Positions 8,436-16,696 of a stretch of 34,323 nt of DNA are shown here, piece after piece. Position numbers and translations under genes: made by a program. Origin of the DNA: Candidatus Melainabacteria bacterium (GTDB lineage: Bacteria > Cyanobacteriota > Vampirovibrionia > Obscuribacterales > Obscuribacteraceae); NCBI GenBank assembly GCA_027451745.1, contig DAIDIP010000027.1, positions 1-34,323 of the forward strand. The letters run 5' to 3'. Position 1 is the first letter of the stretch. Every line of letters begins with the position of its first letter. The notes beneath the pieces were generated by a model. That model saw nothing but the letters and a program-made list of their open reading frames with translations. It ran no database searches and was not told where the DNA came from.

Positions 8436-8909
8436 ATGCCAGCAAAAAAAGTCGCCAAGAAAAAAACCACCGTAAAAAAGTCGGCTACGACCAAAAAAAC
8501 TAGCAAATCTAAAAGCAATGCGCTTCCCTATAGAAAGTCGACTGTCAAGACCACCAAACAAGCTGGCGTAAAAAAGACAGTAAAAAAGGCAACTGTTAAG
8601 TCTTCTACCAAAAAACAAAATGTTGCTAAAAAGACTTCTACTAAAAAGCCAGCAACAAAAAATGTTGCTAAAAAAAGTAACGTTAAAAAGACTGTCGCCA
8701 AAAAATCTACAGTAAGCAAAAAGCCGGTAGCTAAAAAGCCCGGGGTTAAAAAATCAGCAGCAAGCAAAAAACCTGTTGCCAAAAAATCTATTAAAGCTAA
8801 AACAGTCAGTGCTAAGAAAGTAACAACTAAAAAGCCTGTAAGTGCTGTAACGCCTAAAGCTGTTGAAACAAAGGCAGTTAAAAAAGTTGAGACAACTAAA
8901 CGCACGCTA
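8436..8909 (+). repeat. Lysine-rich low-complexity coding repeat
   Basis: Degenerate A-rich tandem repeats encode the 158-residue KKxAKK/TKK tail of the M1 peptidase; about one residue in three is Lys. The repeat is in frame throughout. The opposite strand shows long open frames here only because of the composition. Confidence 0.85.
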
Positions 8910-11501
8910 GCAAAGGACAATTATCGTTTGCCGCAAACAGTATGGCCAGATCATTATCAAATAACATTGCAACCAGATTTGGAAAGCAAAACTTTTACAG
9001 GCAATGTAGAAATTGATATACGTGTGCTTGAACCAACAAATACAATTACTTTAAATACAAAAGAAATTGAAATACAAAAAGCGTCTGTTGAATTGGCTAA
9101 TGGCGGCGAAGAACAGGAAGTCAAAACCATAAAATATGACAAAGACAAACAATTTGCCATATTGTCTTTTGCCAAACCACTTAGTGTAGGCAATTGGAAA
9201 ATTTCTTCTTCTTTTAGCGGTGTTTTAAATGAAAAATTGAAAGGTTTCTATTATTCAAGCTGGTCCGACGAAGCTGGTAATAAGCATCCCCTAGCTGTGA
9301 CACAATTTGAGTCTACTGATGCCAGGCGCGCTTTTCCTTGTTTTGATGAGCCTGAGTTCAAAGCCACATATGATGTAGCGTTGGTAGTGCCTAAAAACCT
9401 TGCCGCTTTGTCTAACGGACGCGCTATAGCAGAAGATTTTGATCCTGCTACAGGTTTAAAAACAGTGCGCTTCAAAAAGACTATGAAGATGTCTACTTAT
9501 CTTCTTGCCTTTTTAGTGGGTGATTTTGTTTCTTCAAAAGCAGTGACAGCAAATGGCATTGAGTTGCGAGCGTGGACTGTTCCAGGCAGAGAAAACCTTA
9601 CTAAATTCTCTCTGGAAGTAGCGGCTTTCACAATAGATTATTTTGAAAAATATTTTGGTGTAGATTATCCGGCACCAGATAAATGTGATTTAGTTGCAAT
9701 ACCAGATTTTGCAGCTGGCGCCATGGAAAATAAAGACTGTATTACTTTTCGTGAAACAGCTCTGTTGGTGGATGAAAAAACAGCTACACACAGTGAATTA
9801 GAGCGTGTAGCTGAAGTAGTAATGCATGAATTAGCCCATATGTGGTTTGGCGATCTTGTCACTATGCGTTGGTGGAATGGTTTATGGCTAAATGAGGCTT
9901 TTGCTACATTCATGGAAATGAAAGCTTTAGATACTTATAAACCAGAGTGGAAAGTGTGGGATAAATTTGGTTTGAGTAGAGCAGCTGCTTTTAGGGTAGA
10001 CTCGCTTAAGAGTACACATCCAATAGAATGTCCTGTACACAGAGCCGAAGAAGCACAAGAATTGTTTGATGTTATTTCATATCAAAAAGGTTGTTCTGTT
10101 CTTTATCAAATCGAACAATTTATTGGCGAGAATGTTTTTCAAAAAGGTATCAATTATTATTTAAACAAACATTCCTATGGCAATACCGAAACTCATGATT
10201 TGTGGGATGGCTTGGAGTGGGGTTGCAAAAATTCTGGTTCTGAAACACCGGTTAGAAAAATAATGGACAATTGGGTGTTTACTGCTGGGCATCCAATATT
10301 AACTGTGAGTGAAGGCAAAGATAATAATTCACTTGAAATAGGTCAAAAGCTTTTTAGATTTTTAGCCCCTAAAACAAGCAATGAAATTTATCAAGTTCCT
10401 GTAACTATGAAACTTGTATTTGCAGATGGCGAAAAGAAAACAGAAAAGTTTGTTCTCAACAAAAAGAATGAAACTATCATATACGATAAGCCAATTAAAT
10501 ATGTAGTGGTGAATGCGTCCGGTAGCGGTTTCTATAGGGTTAGTTATTCTCCGGCATTAGTTAATAAGTTATTGTCTTCACCAAAAGAAAATCTTTCTGT
10601 AATTGAAAGATTCAATTTAGTAAACGACAGTTGGGCAGCTACTAAAGCTGGCTTTATGACTGCTTCTAATTATTTAGATATGGTCAAATTGTTTGTTGAT
10701 GAAGATGATGTAAGTGTTTGGCAAATAATAACTTCTTCATTGAATAGTCTAAGATTTCTAACTTCAGGGGAGTCCAGGCAAGAATTTAAACATTTTGTCA
10801 AAACTTTGTGCAAGACAAAAGCCAAAGAATTAGGCTGGACACCTGGTGCCCACGAATCCTCCCAAACAAAACAATTGCGTGCTGTTTTAATTGAAGCCTT
10901 GGGAATGATGGCTGAAGATCAAGAAACTTACGAAGATGCTCAAAAAGCGTTTGCTTCCTGGAAGACAGACAAAGCTTCTATTGATAGCAATCTTTTGCCA
11001 GCAATAGTAAATATTCTTGCTTATCACGGTGATGAGAAGCTTTATGATGAATATTTGAGCATCTCAAAACATGCAAAAACGCCACAAGAAACATTACGTT
11101 TTCTCTATGCCCTTGCCCAATTTCGCAACCCCCATTTGCTGGACAAAACAATGACCAGCTGTGTAAATGGTGATGTGCGTACACAAGATGCGCCTTTCTT
11201 GTTCATTATGATAGCGAATAATGAAATAGCTATTCCTGCCGCTTGGAAGTTCTTACAAAAGAATTGGGAAGCAATGATAAAAGCTTATCCAGACACTGGT
11301 GTTGTACGTTTGTGTTCTAGTGTTATTCCCACTCTCGATAAAGAAAACTTAGAAAGAGAAGCGCAACAATTTTTTGCTAAGCATAAAGTAAAGTCTGGCG
11401 ATATGGCTATTTCACAAGCTCTAGAAATGTTGCGAGTAAATGTGCTCTTCAGAGAAAGAGAAACAAAAAATATTGCTCGATATTTAGAAGTACAGAAATA
11501 A
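8436..11501 (+). CDS. M1-family aminopeptidase with lysine-rich N-terminal tail, 1021 aa
   Basis: A zinc M1 metallopeptidase that removes N-terminal residues from peptides. From residue about 160 it has the M1 N-terminal beta domain (YRLPQTVWPDHYQITLQPDL), the exopeptidase motif GAMEN (428-432), the zinc site HELAH (464-468) and the third ligand Glu 19 residues later in NEAF (E487). The C-terminal helical ERAP-like domain follows to the end, so the catalytic part is full length. Residues 1-158 are an added tail of Lys/Ala/Thr/Ser/Val repeats (AKK, TKK, KKPVAKK) resembling histone-H1-like bacterial DNA-binding tails. I choose the ATG at 8436 because AGGGAG lies about seven bases upstream; the longer frame from 8325 would add a hydrophobic stretch without a good ribosome site. 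No secretion signal precedes the tail, so a cytoplasmic, possibly nucleoid-associated enzyme is inferred. Confidence 0.93.
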   Translation: MPAKKVAKKKTTVKKSATTKKTSKSKSNALPYRKSTVKTTKQAGVKKTVKKATVKSSTKKQNVAKKTSTKKPATKNVAKKSNVKKTVAKKSTVSKKPVAKKPGVKKSAASKKPVAKKSIKAKTVSAKKVTTKKPVSAVTPKAVETKAVKKVETTKRTLAKDNYRLPQTVWPDHYQITLQPDLESKTFTGNVEIDIRVLEPTNTITLNTKEIEIQKASVELANGGEEQEVKTIKYDKDKQFAILSFAKPLSVGNWKISSSFSGVLNEKLKGFYYSSWSDEAGNKHPLAVTQFESTDARRAFPCFDEPEFKATYDVALVVPKNLAALSNGRAIAEDFDPATGLKTVRFKKTMKMSTYLLAFLVGDFVSSKAVTANGIELRAWTVPGRENLTKFSLEVAAFTIDYFEKYFGVDYPAPDKCDLVAIPDFAAGAMENKDCITFRETALLVDEKTATHSELERVAEVVMHELAHMWFGDLVTMRWWNGLWLNEAFATFMEMKALDTYKPEWKVWDKFGLSRAAAFRVDSLKSTHPIECPVHRAEEAQELFDVISYQKGCSVLYQIEQFIGENVFQKGINYYLNKHSYGNTETHDLWDGLEWGCKNSGSETPVRKIMDNWVFTAGHPILTVSEGKDNNSLEIGQKLFRFLAPKTSNEIYQVPVTMKLVFADGEKKTEKFVLNKKNETIIYDKPIKYVVVNASGSGFYRVSYSPALVNKLLSSPKENLSVIERFNLVNDSWAATKAGFMTASNYLDMVKLFVDEDDVSVWQIITSSLNSLRFLTSGESRQEFKHFVKTLCKTKAKELGWTPGAHESSQTKQLRAVLIEALGMMAEDQETYEDAQKAFASWKTDKASIDSNLLPAIVNILAYHGDEKLYDEYLSISKHAKTPQETLRFLYALAQFRNPHLLDKTMTSCVNGDVRTQDAPFLFIMIANNEIAIPAAWKFLQKNWEAMIKAYPDTGVVRLCSSVIPTLDKENLEREAQQFFAKHKVKSGDMAISQALEMLRVNVLFRERETKNIARYLEVQK

Positions 11502-11510
11502 CGCTTATTT

Positions 11511-11535
11511 AAGCTCGCGCTAGGCGCGCGAGCTT
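11511..11535 (+). terminator. Hairpin after the M1 peptidase gene
   Basis: AAGCTCGCGC and GCGCGAGCTT form a perfect 10-bp stem with loop TAGGC, nine bases after the stop codon. No T-run follows (TGAAGTGG), so the terminator call rests on position and stem strength. Confidence 0.6.
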
Positions 11536-11711
11536 TGAAGTGGTGATTAAATATTACCAACTTCTTCGATTGATTGACTTTGATACGTACTTTCAAAGTA
11601 ATGCTTGTTTTATTGCGGTTAACAAAGCTTGCTTGCAGCCCTTGATTTGTCCTAGGTTGTAATCAGGTCTTAGATATAATCTCTAGTTCGGAAACAAGCA
11701 ACTACACACAC

Positions 11712-11762
11712 TTTCCCCATTTGCTAAATGCAACTATTCACATTGTTTGTGAATAGGGGAAA
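11712..11762 (+). promoter_or_regulatory. Two-part stem in the leader of the EamA gene
   Basis: CTATTCACA (11734-11742) pairs exactly with TGTGAATAG (11748-11756) around a 5-nt loop. Immediately outside, TTTCCC (11712-11717) pairs with GGGAAA (11757-11762), leaving a one-sided 16-nt bulge. It lies about 100 bases before the EamA start. It could be a leader RNA structure or an operator; no known riboswitch class is recognised. Confidence 0.4.
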
Positions 11763-11861
11763 TTGGTGTTTGCTATATGGCCTTCCTAGAGACACCGCTA
11801 TGATTGAGGACGGGCTCTTCATACAGAACTCACCGAACACCACCTCACAGGATGAGTCTCC

Positions 11862-12914
11862 ATGCTCAAGTTCGCCCATCTTAGTCTTGCTCAAGCGTGC
11901 AACATCTTTGCCGCTGTGATCGCCATCGTCGGTCGTATGTGGCGGAGATACAAGCTCGTCATTCTCGCCGCCTTGGGGTGGTCATTTGTCGGTGTTCTCA
12001 CCAAGAGCATCCGTTACGATCCACTCCCAATGACCTCGGTTCGCTCCTGTCCTTACGTCCCCCTTGGACTGTTGCTCATCGCAAGAACACTGTTCAGGCG
12101 TCAGGAAGTGACACAGAAAAAATCCTGGGGCGATTCTCTTGCCCTGGCATGCAGACATGTTTACTTCTCGCGCGACGGCATTCACTGGTTGTGTGCCTTT
12201 TGCTCGTGTGGTAGCTTGATCTGCATGACACTCGCCTTCCTGAATTCTGCAGGGGGCTTTGCTACTTTCGTCAACTCGGGATCGCTCTTCCTGGTTCTGC
12301 TTCTTAGCGGACCAGTACTCGATCATTGGCCAACGCGGAAGGAGGCAGCTATCGTCTGCCTAGGCTTCATAGGCGTTTGCGTGCTCGCTTACGCTGGCTG
12401 GAGCCGTGGTGAATTGTCTGGCATCCTTTGGGGTGCTACTAGCGCCGTCTGTCTCACGGTAGCGCTGTTGGCACAGAAAAAACGATCAAGAGGCAGTCGA
12501 GGAACAGAGGCGCTTGAATCCTGGACGCTGGCTTCGACAATCACCGCGCTGGGGTTTGCACCCTGGATGCTGTGGACAACTCCTCCTCAAATTCCCGACC
12601 TCCTCCTCATTGGGGTACTGGGAATCTTCGCCACGTTTATTCCAGATGTATCCTATGTGCGGGCTATTAGTGGCCCGACTGGGGTACCACTGCTGCACGC
12701 AATGGTCGTCTCGCGGATCAGCCCCATCCTCACACCCGTGTGGGTGTGTTGGAAATTGGGTGAAATTCCATCGAAATGGTCATTCGTCGGCGCAGCCATC
12801 GTCATCGTGGCGGTCTTCCTTCTTGCCGCTGTGCAGAAGGACGACAGTGATACCGAGCAAAAACTACGTATCTCCAAACGGGGGACATCTCAACTTTTAC
12901 TGGAGGGAGGGTAG
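11862..12914 (+). CDS. EamA-family (DMT) permease, 350 aa, GC-rich patch
   Basis: A ten-helix drug/metabolite transporter: two EamA repeats of about five helices each, the first beginning LVILAALGWSFVGVLTKSI (about residues 32-50) and the second LSGILWGATSAVCLTVALLAQ. The end of the last helix (WSFVGAAIVIVAVFLLAAV) is followed by a charged cytoplasmic tail (QKDDSDTEQK...). Substrates of the family are metabolites, amino acids or drugs and cannot be predicted here. The start at 11862 has AGGATGAG upstream; an internal ATG at 11937 begins directly at the conserved region and is the alternative. Codon use is GC-rich, unlike the genes before and after, and the gene is followed by its own strong terminator. 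Confidence 0.85.
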   Translation: MLKFAHLSLAQACNIFAAVIAIVGRMWRRYKLVILAALGWSFVGVLTKSIRYDPLPMTSVRSCPYVPLGLLLIARTLFRRQEVTQKKSWGDSLALACRHVYFSRDGIHWLCAFCSCGSLICMTLAFLNSAGGFATFVNSGSLFLVLLLSGPVLDHWPTRKEAAIVCLGFIGVCVLAYAGWSRGELSGILWGATSAVCLTVALLAQKKRSRGSRGTEALESWTLASTITALGFAPWMLWTTPPQIPDLLLIGVLGIFATFIPDVSYVRAISGPTGVPLLHAMVVSRISPILTPVWVCWKLGEIPSKWSFVGAAIVIVAVFLLAAVQKDDSDTEQKLRISKRGTSQLLLEGG

Positions 12915-12940
12915 TCCGATGACTTTGCCTTCCCCAACGA

Positions 12941-12981
12941 CCGGGCGCATCGGACAATACCGATGCGCCCGGTTTTTCTTT
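12941..12981 (+). terminator. Intrinsic terminator of the EamA gene
   Basis: CCGGGCGCATCGG (12941-12953) and CCGATGCGCCCGG (12960-12972) form a perfect 13-bp stem with a 6-nt loop, followed at once by TTTTTCTTT. It lies 26 bases past the EamA stop. Confidence 0.95.
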
Positions 12982-12995
12982 CGAGGATAACAGCT

Positions 12996-13274
12996 ATGGT
13001 ATTCGAATCGGCAGCGCAAGCAGTAGAGGCATTCATTGACCCCTGGGGCAAGCCTGCTTCCGCCCTGAGGAAGCTCATTGAGCTGCACAGCGGTGAGTAC
13101 TTTCTCTCCACAGGACTTCCAGGATTGAGGCGGATCACCCAAGACCTCTGGTTTCCCAACAGCAAAAAGCGCATTAAGTCCCTCGCGGCTCGATGCGCTT
13201 TTTCTTTTTTGTTTGAAAATAGTTTTTATGGCAATGTTCTAAAGTGCTATTTAGACTTCCATGTGTTCTACTAA
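12996..13274 (+). CDS. Possible small protein, 92 aa, running through a terminator
   Basis: I do not recognise it. The first 60 residues (MVFESAAQAVEAFIDPWGKP...) look protein-like, and GAGGA lies about nine bases before the ATG. However, the frame runs without a stop through the hairpin and T-run at 13164-13210 into AT-rich DNA, where it becomes Phe/Tyr-rich. If the gene is real, its original 3' end was probably lost or moved at the patch boundary; alternatively this is non-coding DNA. Confidence 0.35.
   Translation: MVFESAAQAVEAFIDPWGKPASALRKLIELHSGEYFLSTGLPGLRRITQDLWFPNSKKRIKSLAARCAFSFLFENSFYGNVLKCYLDFHVFY
13164..13210 (+). terminator. Intrinsic terminator at the right edge of the third GC-rich patch
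   Basis: AAAAAGCGCAT (13164-13174) pairs with ATGCGCTTTTT (13193-13203) around an 18-nt loop that may itself fold (CGAGCC-type pairing with CGCGGCTCG), followed by CTTTTTT. GC content falls immediately afterwards. Confidence 0.8.
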
Positions 13275-13312
13275 TCCGCTAATATCTTATTGATTTTGAT
13301 TGGACAAAAATA

Positions 13313-14647
13313 TTGAATCACATTACTAACACTACAGTTAAGTCAATATGGACAGATTTGCTGAATAGAGTTTCGCTATTTGGCCCATTTGGTTTATTTA
13401 CTATTTTAATCTTAGTTGGGACTACTTTTCGATTTTTATATCCTTTTTTTTCCCATCCGCTCGATCATCTTTATTCTGATCCGCTTCGGCATTATCTAAA
13501 TGCTACATCGCTTTTTAACACATACATTTATTCTTGGCTCGATCCACCATTGCCGCAATTATGGTCACGGGCCATGCTCTCTTTGTTTACTAATACTCGC
13601 TTGGGCATAGCTACATATTTCGGTTCGCTCAGCGCAATAACACCTTGGTGCTGGTATTTATGGGGGCGAAAGCTTTTTGACAGTAAAGAAAAAGCGATTG
13701 TATTTTTGACAGCAATTATTTGGTTGCCGTCTTGGTTAGGTATCTTTGGATACTTTATGGATGAAACGCTTCTATTACCTGTATTAGGAATTGCTCTTTG
13801 GTTGAGCTGGGAAGCTAAAGAGAAAAATACAGCTTTTAGTTTATTGATTGCCATAATAGCTTGGGCAATAGCAATTGGTATCAAAATGAGTGCGCTATTT
13901 GAGTTGGCTATTGTATTGCCCTGGTTATTTTTCTATTTTCTTAAGAAGAACGATTATAAATTGCGCTCTTATATTGTTATAGCTACATCTTTGCTTATCC
14001 TTGCGGCAGTATATTTAGCTTATCCTCTTTGGGTTTATCAAGGGTTAGGTTCAACCTGGTTATATCCGCCCGGGATGGGGGCAATGACAAAAGCTTTTTA
14101 TTTAAGTGGCGCAGCCGGACATTCAACAGCTTTTATGAAGCATGGGCGCCCTTTTACAGCAACTTGTGAATTTGGTTCAAATACTCTTTTAACTAAATCA
14201 TTGGAACCCTTTAGCGATTGGCAAACATGGCGCAAAGGAGTGTATCACCTCATCTTAAATTGCGACAACAAAGTAGTTCTAATGCCTCCTATGCCTCATT
14301 TATCTTTTGAAAAACGGTTGCTTTATATCTTTGAAGGCACAGTGCATTTTTTCTTTAGCAGGTCATGGCCGGAGGAAAGGGGTGATGACTTAATCCATAT
14401 TGCCCAAGTAGAAACTCGCTGGATTTGGTCAATTCTCACTCTTTCCATAATTGTTATGGCCTGGCAAAAGAATCGATTTAGAGATTTCATTGTTGTTCTT
14501 TGTTTAGGAACAATATTTCTTTATGCAATCAATGATTCAGCGCCTGTAGAAGGACGTTATCGTAAGCCGTGGGAAGGAATAGCTATTGCTGCATTTATCT
14601 ACTTATTTAATGCCCAAACTCTTTCTTCATCTAAATCAGAATCTTAA
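13313..14647 (+). CDS. GT-C-like polytopic membrane protein, 444 aa (paralogue 1)
   Basis: A multi-spanning membrane protein with about ten hydrophobic segments. The first periplasmic loop contains DHLYSDPLRHYLNAT, resembling the Asp-containing first loop of GT-C glycosyltransferases that use lipid-linked sugars; the C-terminal GRYRKPWEGIAIAAFIYL is also typical of such membrane enzymes. A large extracytoplasmic segment with Cys, Trp and Pro (about 250-360) sits between helices. The protein is clearly homologous over its whole length to the one at 16697-18025: shared blocks include AITPWCWYLWGR, GIFGYFMDETLLLP and YQGLGSTW. The likely start is TTG at 13313; no strong ribosome site is seen and no ATG occurs near the N-terminus. 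The function as a glycosyltransferase is inference. Confidence 0.72.
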   Translation: MNHITNTTVKSIWTDLLNRVSLFGPFGLFTILILVGTTFRFLYPFFSHPLDHLYSDPLRHYLNATSLFNTYIYSWLDPPLPQLWSRAMLSLFTNTRLGIATYFGSLSAITPWCWYLWGRKLFDSKEKAIVFLTAIIWLPSWLGIFGYFMDETLLLPVLGIALWLSWEAKEKNTAFSLLIAIIAWAIAIGIKMSALFELAIVLPWLFFYFLKKNDYKLRSYIVIATSLLILAAVYLAYPLWVYQGLGSTWLYPPGMGAMTKAFYLSGAAGHSTAFMKHGRPFTATCEFGSNTLLTKSLEPFSDWQTWRKGVYHLILNCDNKVVLMPPMPHLSFEKRLLYIFEGTVHFFFSRSWPEERGDDLIHIAQVETRWIWSILTLSIIVMAWQKNRFRDFIVVLCLGTIFLYAINDSAPVEGRYRKPWEGIAIAAFIYLFNAQTLSSSKSES

Positions 14648-14659
14648 GCACTAAATACA

Positions 14660-16648
14660 TCATTCTATTAAGATGTTGATTTCTTTTGTAGCGCTATAGA
14701 GGGTTGTATTATCTTTACCAACAACTTTTATAGAGATAGTATGCTTCCCTGGTTTTAGATCAGTTGTGGGAATTAGTAGCCCGAACCCGCTAAAGCGGTA
14801 TTTTTCATCGGCCATTTGTTTAACTGCAGCATTATTTTCTAAACCATAATTTGCTTGATACATTTTATTGTGGTCTATAAAAAGTAAAACATTTGACGCT
14901 AGCGATTCATTGGGAAAGTCTATGGCCCAACCTTCTACCCCAATCTCTTTTCCCGCCGGTGATGCTAGATAATAGGGTCCGTGAAAGGGCGCGCGATCAA
15001 AAGTAGGGTATACGTTCATGTAATACAGTGCTTCTACAGAACATGAGGCCCCAATTGGGGAGGTCCTTAGCTGTTGGAGGTTTATGGGCGCACTTTCATG
15101 AGCATAATATCTGTTTTTAATGCAGCCAATTGCATAATAGCTTCCCACTAAGGAATAAAGTATCCAGGCTGAAGTTATAGATACAAAAAATATTTTTCTT
15201 GCTTTACGGGAAGGGAAAATACTAGGAGCATAACCTGCTGCGCAAAGAACAATCGGTAGCATCAAAGGATACCAGTGGCGTCCCTGACCAGAAAATGATG
15301 GATAAACAATTATATTGAATGAAAAGAGCAAAAGCACAAATACGAAATAGCTGTTCATGACAGGATTTGCGCATGCAAAATAAATTGCTCGCCGCCATTT
15401 TCCTTGTCGCACAAAATGGGAGAATAGAAAAATTCTTTTTCCCAAGCTTGCTAGGGTCAGCGCAATAATGATCCAAGTAGCAAGAATAAGAATGGATCTA
15501 AGCAAGTGATCGAAGTCCGGTGAAATTATCACTAGGGGGGTGTCCAGCCAACCAAAATTTCCCCAGAAGCTGTTAAAAGTTTGTCCGTTTAATGTGTATG
15601 TTGTTTGGGCTTCGTCTGCCAAAGCATTCCATATTTGATTGCTCAAGGCTTGTCCGCCGTGTTTTAGAGCAAAGTGAGATTCTGTATCTACAGGAAACCA
15701 GTGCCAATGTTTTACATCTATGCGTGGCAGACTGCACTCACCTGATATCCAATACTGCAAGATAGCTGCCAGCATAGAGGGAAAAAGAAGAATAGCCATA
15801 GTTACTATCGTTTTGCCAAGAGAAGTTTTTAAATATATTTCTCTTGTCACAATCATCGTCAGTATGGCAATACTTGTGCAGCCAAAAAATTGATATTTTG
15901 TCAGAAGAAGGCAGGACAAAGATATGCTTAATGCCCAAATAAATTTGCTTTCTCTGGTTTTTTGCCAACGCAGGGCAAAGATGAAGCAAGCGCTTACTGC
16001 AATAAGACTAAGATTATCAGGCTGCATATACGAAGCAATAAAAGAAGTAAGAGGGAAAAAGGCAATAACAGCAAGAACTAAATAACGTTGCCAGCACTGC
16101 AATCCTAGTTCTTTCATGGTCAGATAGGTAAGAGTTAGTCCAATGCCCAGCAAGAGCACCGACAATATGCGGGCTGAAAAAAATAAAAAAGTAATCGAAT
16201 GACTGAAGTTGCTCATCAGTCCAAGCCAGATGGCTGTTAGAGCATAATAGCCAACAGGATAAATTAGAACCATAATCGGATTTGTATAACCCTTAGTGTG
16301 CGGTTGCATCTTGGGTACTTCACGATCCAGTTTGGAAAAAAATTGTTTTGTGCCATAGTCGGTTGGCACTTTTACAAAATACCGATGTTTTATTTTTTCG
16401 CCATATACTGCTTGTGTCAAATAAAGACAAATGGGATGCGACATTAAAGCCAGGGGTGCCTCTTTGCCCTGAATTAGCCTCCCATGCGTATAAAGACTAA
16501 ATACATAATCAGCATGAATATCTTCATCAGGTCCTTGAAATATTGGTATAAAAAAGGCCCAAAAACAAGCGATGCTCATGGAGCAAATTATTAGAAAGGC
16601 TGGAAGCGTTCTTTTTAATAGTGAAATGATTGTGGGGTTGCTATTCAT
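14660..16648 (-). CDS. DUF2142-like polytopic membrane protein, 662 aa
   Basis: The N-terminal helix is followed by FIPIFQGPDEDIHADYVFSLY, the P-x-x-G-P-D-E-x-x-H motif seen in DUF2142 and related GT-C membrane proteins, where the Asp-Glu/His loop is the probable catalytic site. About 11-12 membrane segments follow to about residue 500, then a soluble C-terminal beta-rich domain of about 150 residues (EGWAIDF..., ending KVVGKDNTTLYSATKEI) likely outside the membrane. A role in transferring sugars from lipid carriers to surface polymers is plausible but unproven. It converges with paralogue 1 (12 bases between stops) and diverges from paralogue 2 (48 bases between starts), so the short gap at 16649-16696 must hold promoters in both directions. 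Confidence 0.72.
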   Translation of the reverse strand: MNSNPTIISLLKRTLPAFLIICSMSIACFWAFFIPIFQGPDEDIHADYVFSLYTHGRLIQGKEAPLALMSHPICLYLTQAVYGEKIKHRYFVKVPTDYGTKQFFSKLDREVPKMQPHTKGYTNPIMVLIYPVGYYALTAIWLGLMSNFSHSITFLFFSARILSVLLLGIGLTLTYLTMKELGLQCWQRYLVLAVIAFFPLTSFIASYMQPDNLSLIAVSACFIFALRWQKTRESKFIWALSISLSCLLLTKYQFFGCTSIAILTMIVTREIYLKTSLGKTIVTMAILLFPSMLAAILQYWISGECSLPRIDVKHWHWFPVDTESHFALKHGGQALSNQIWNALADEAQTTYTLNGQTFNSFWGNFGWLDTPLVIISPDFDHLLRSILILATWIIIALTLASLGKRIFLFSHFVRQGKWRRAIYFACANPVMNSYFVFVLLLFSFNIIVYPSFSGQGRHWYPLMLPIVLCAAGYAPSIFPSRKARKIFFVSITSAWILYSLVGSYYAIGCIKNRYYAHESAPINLQQLRTSPIGASCSVEALYYMNVYPTFDRAPFHGPYYLASPAGKEIGVEGWAIDFPNESLASNVLLFIDHNKMYQANYGLENNAAVKQMADEKYRFSGFGLLIPTTDLKPGKHTISIKVVGKDNTTLYSATKEINILIE

Positions 16649-16696
16649 TGACCTTAGTTTTATAGTACGGCTGTTAGTAAAGAGGTTTTCAGCATA

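Larger units (their letters stand above)
11502..11861. other. Intergenic region between M1 peptidase and EamA gene
   Basis: About 360 bases without a gene. It contains the hairpin after the M1 stop (11511-11535), about 170 AT-rich bases with nothing recognisable, the two-part stem at 11712-11762, and then the rise into GC-rich DNA at about 11780. Confidence 0.6.

Noticed and set aside
8528-8920. 130-aa minus-strand hydrophobic ORF opposite the M1 tail
   Set aside because: It is the complement of A-rich lysine codons, which always yields Phe/Leu-rich open frames.
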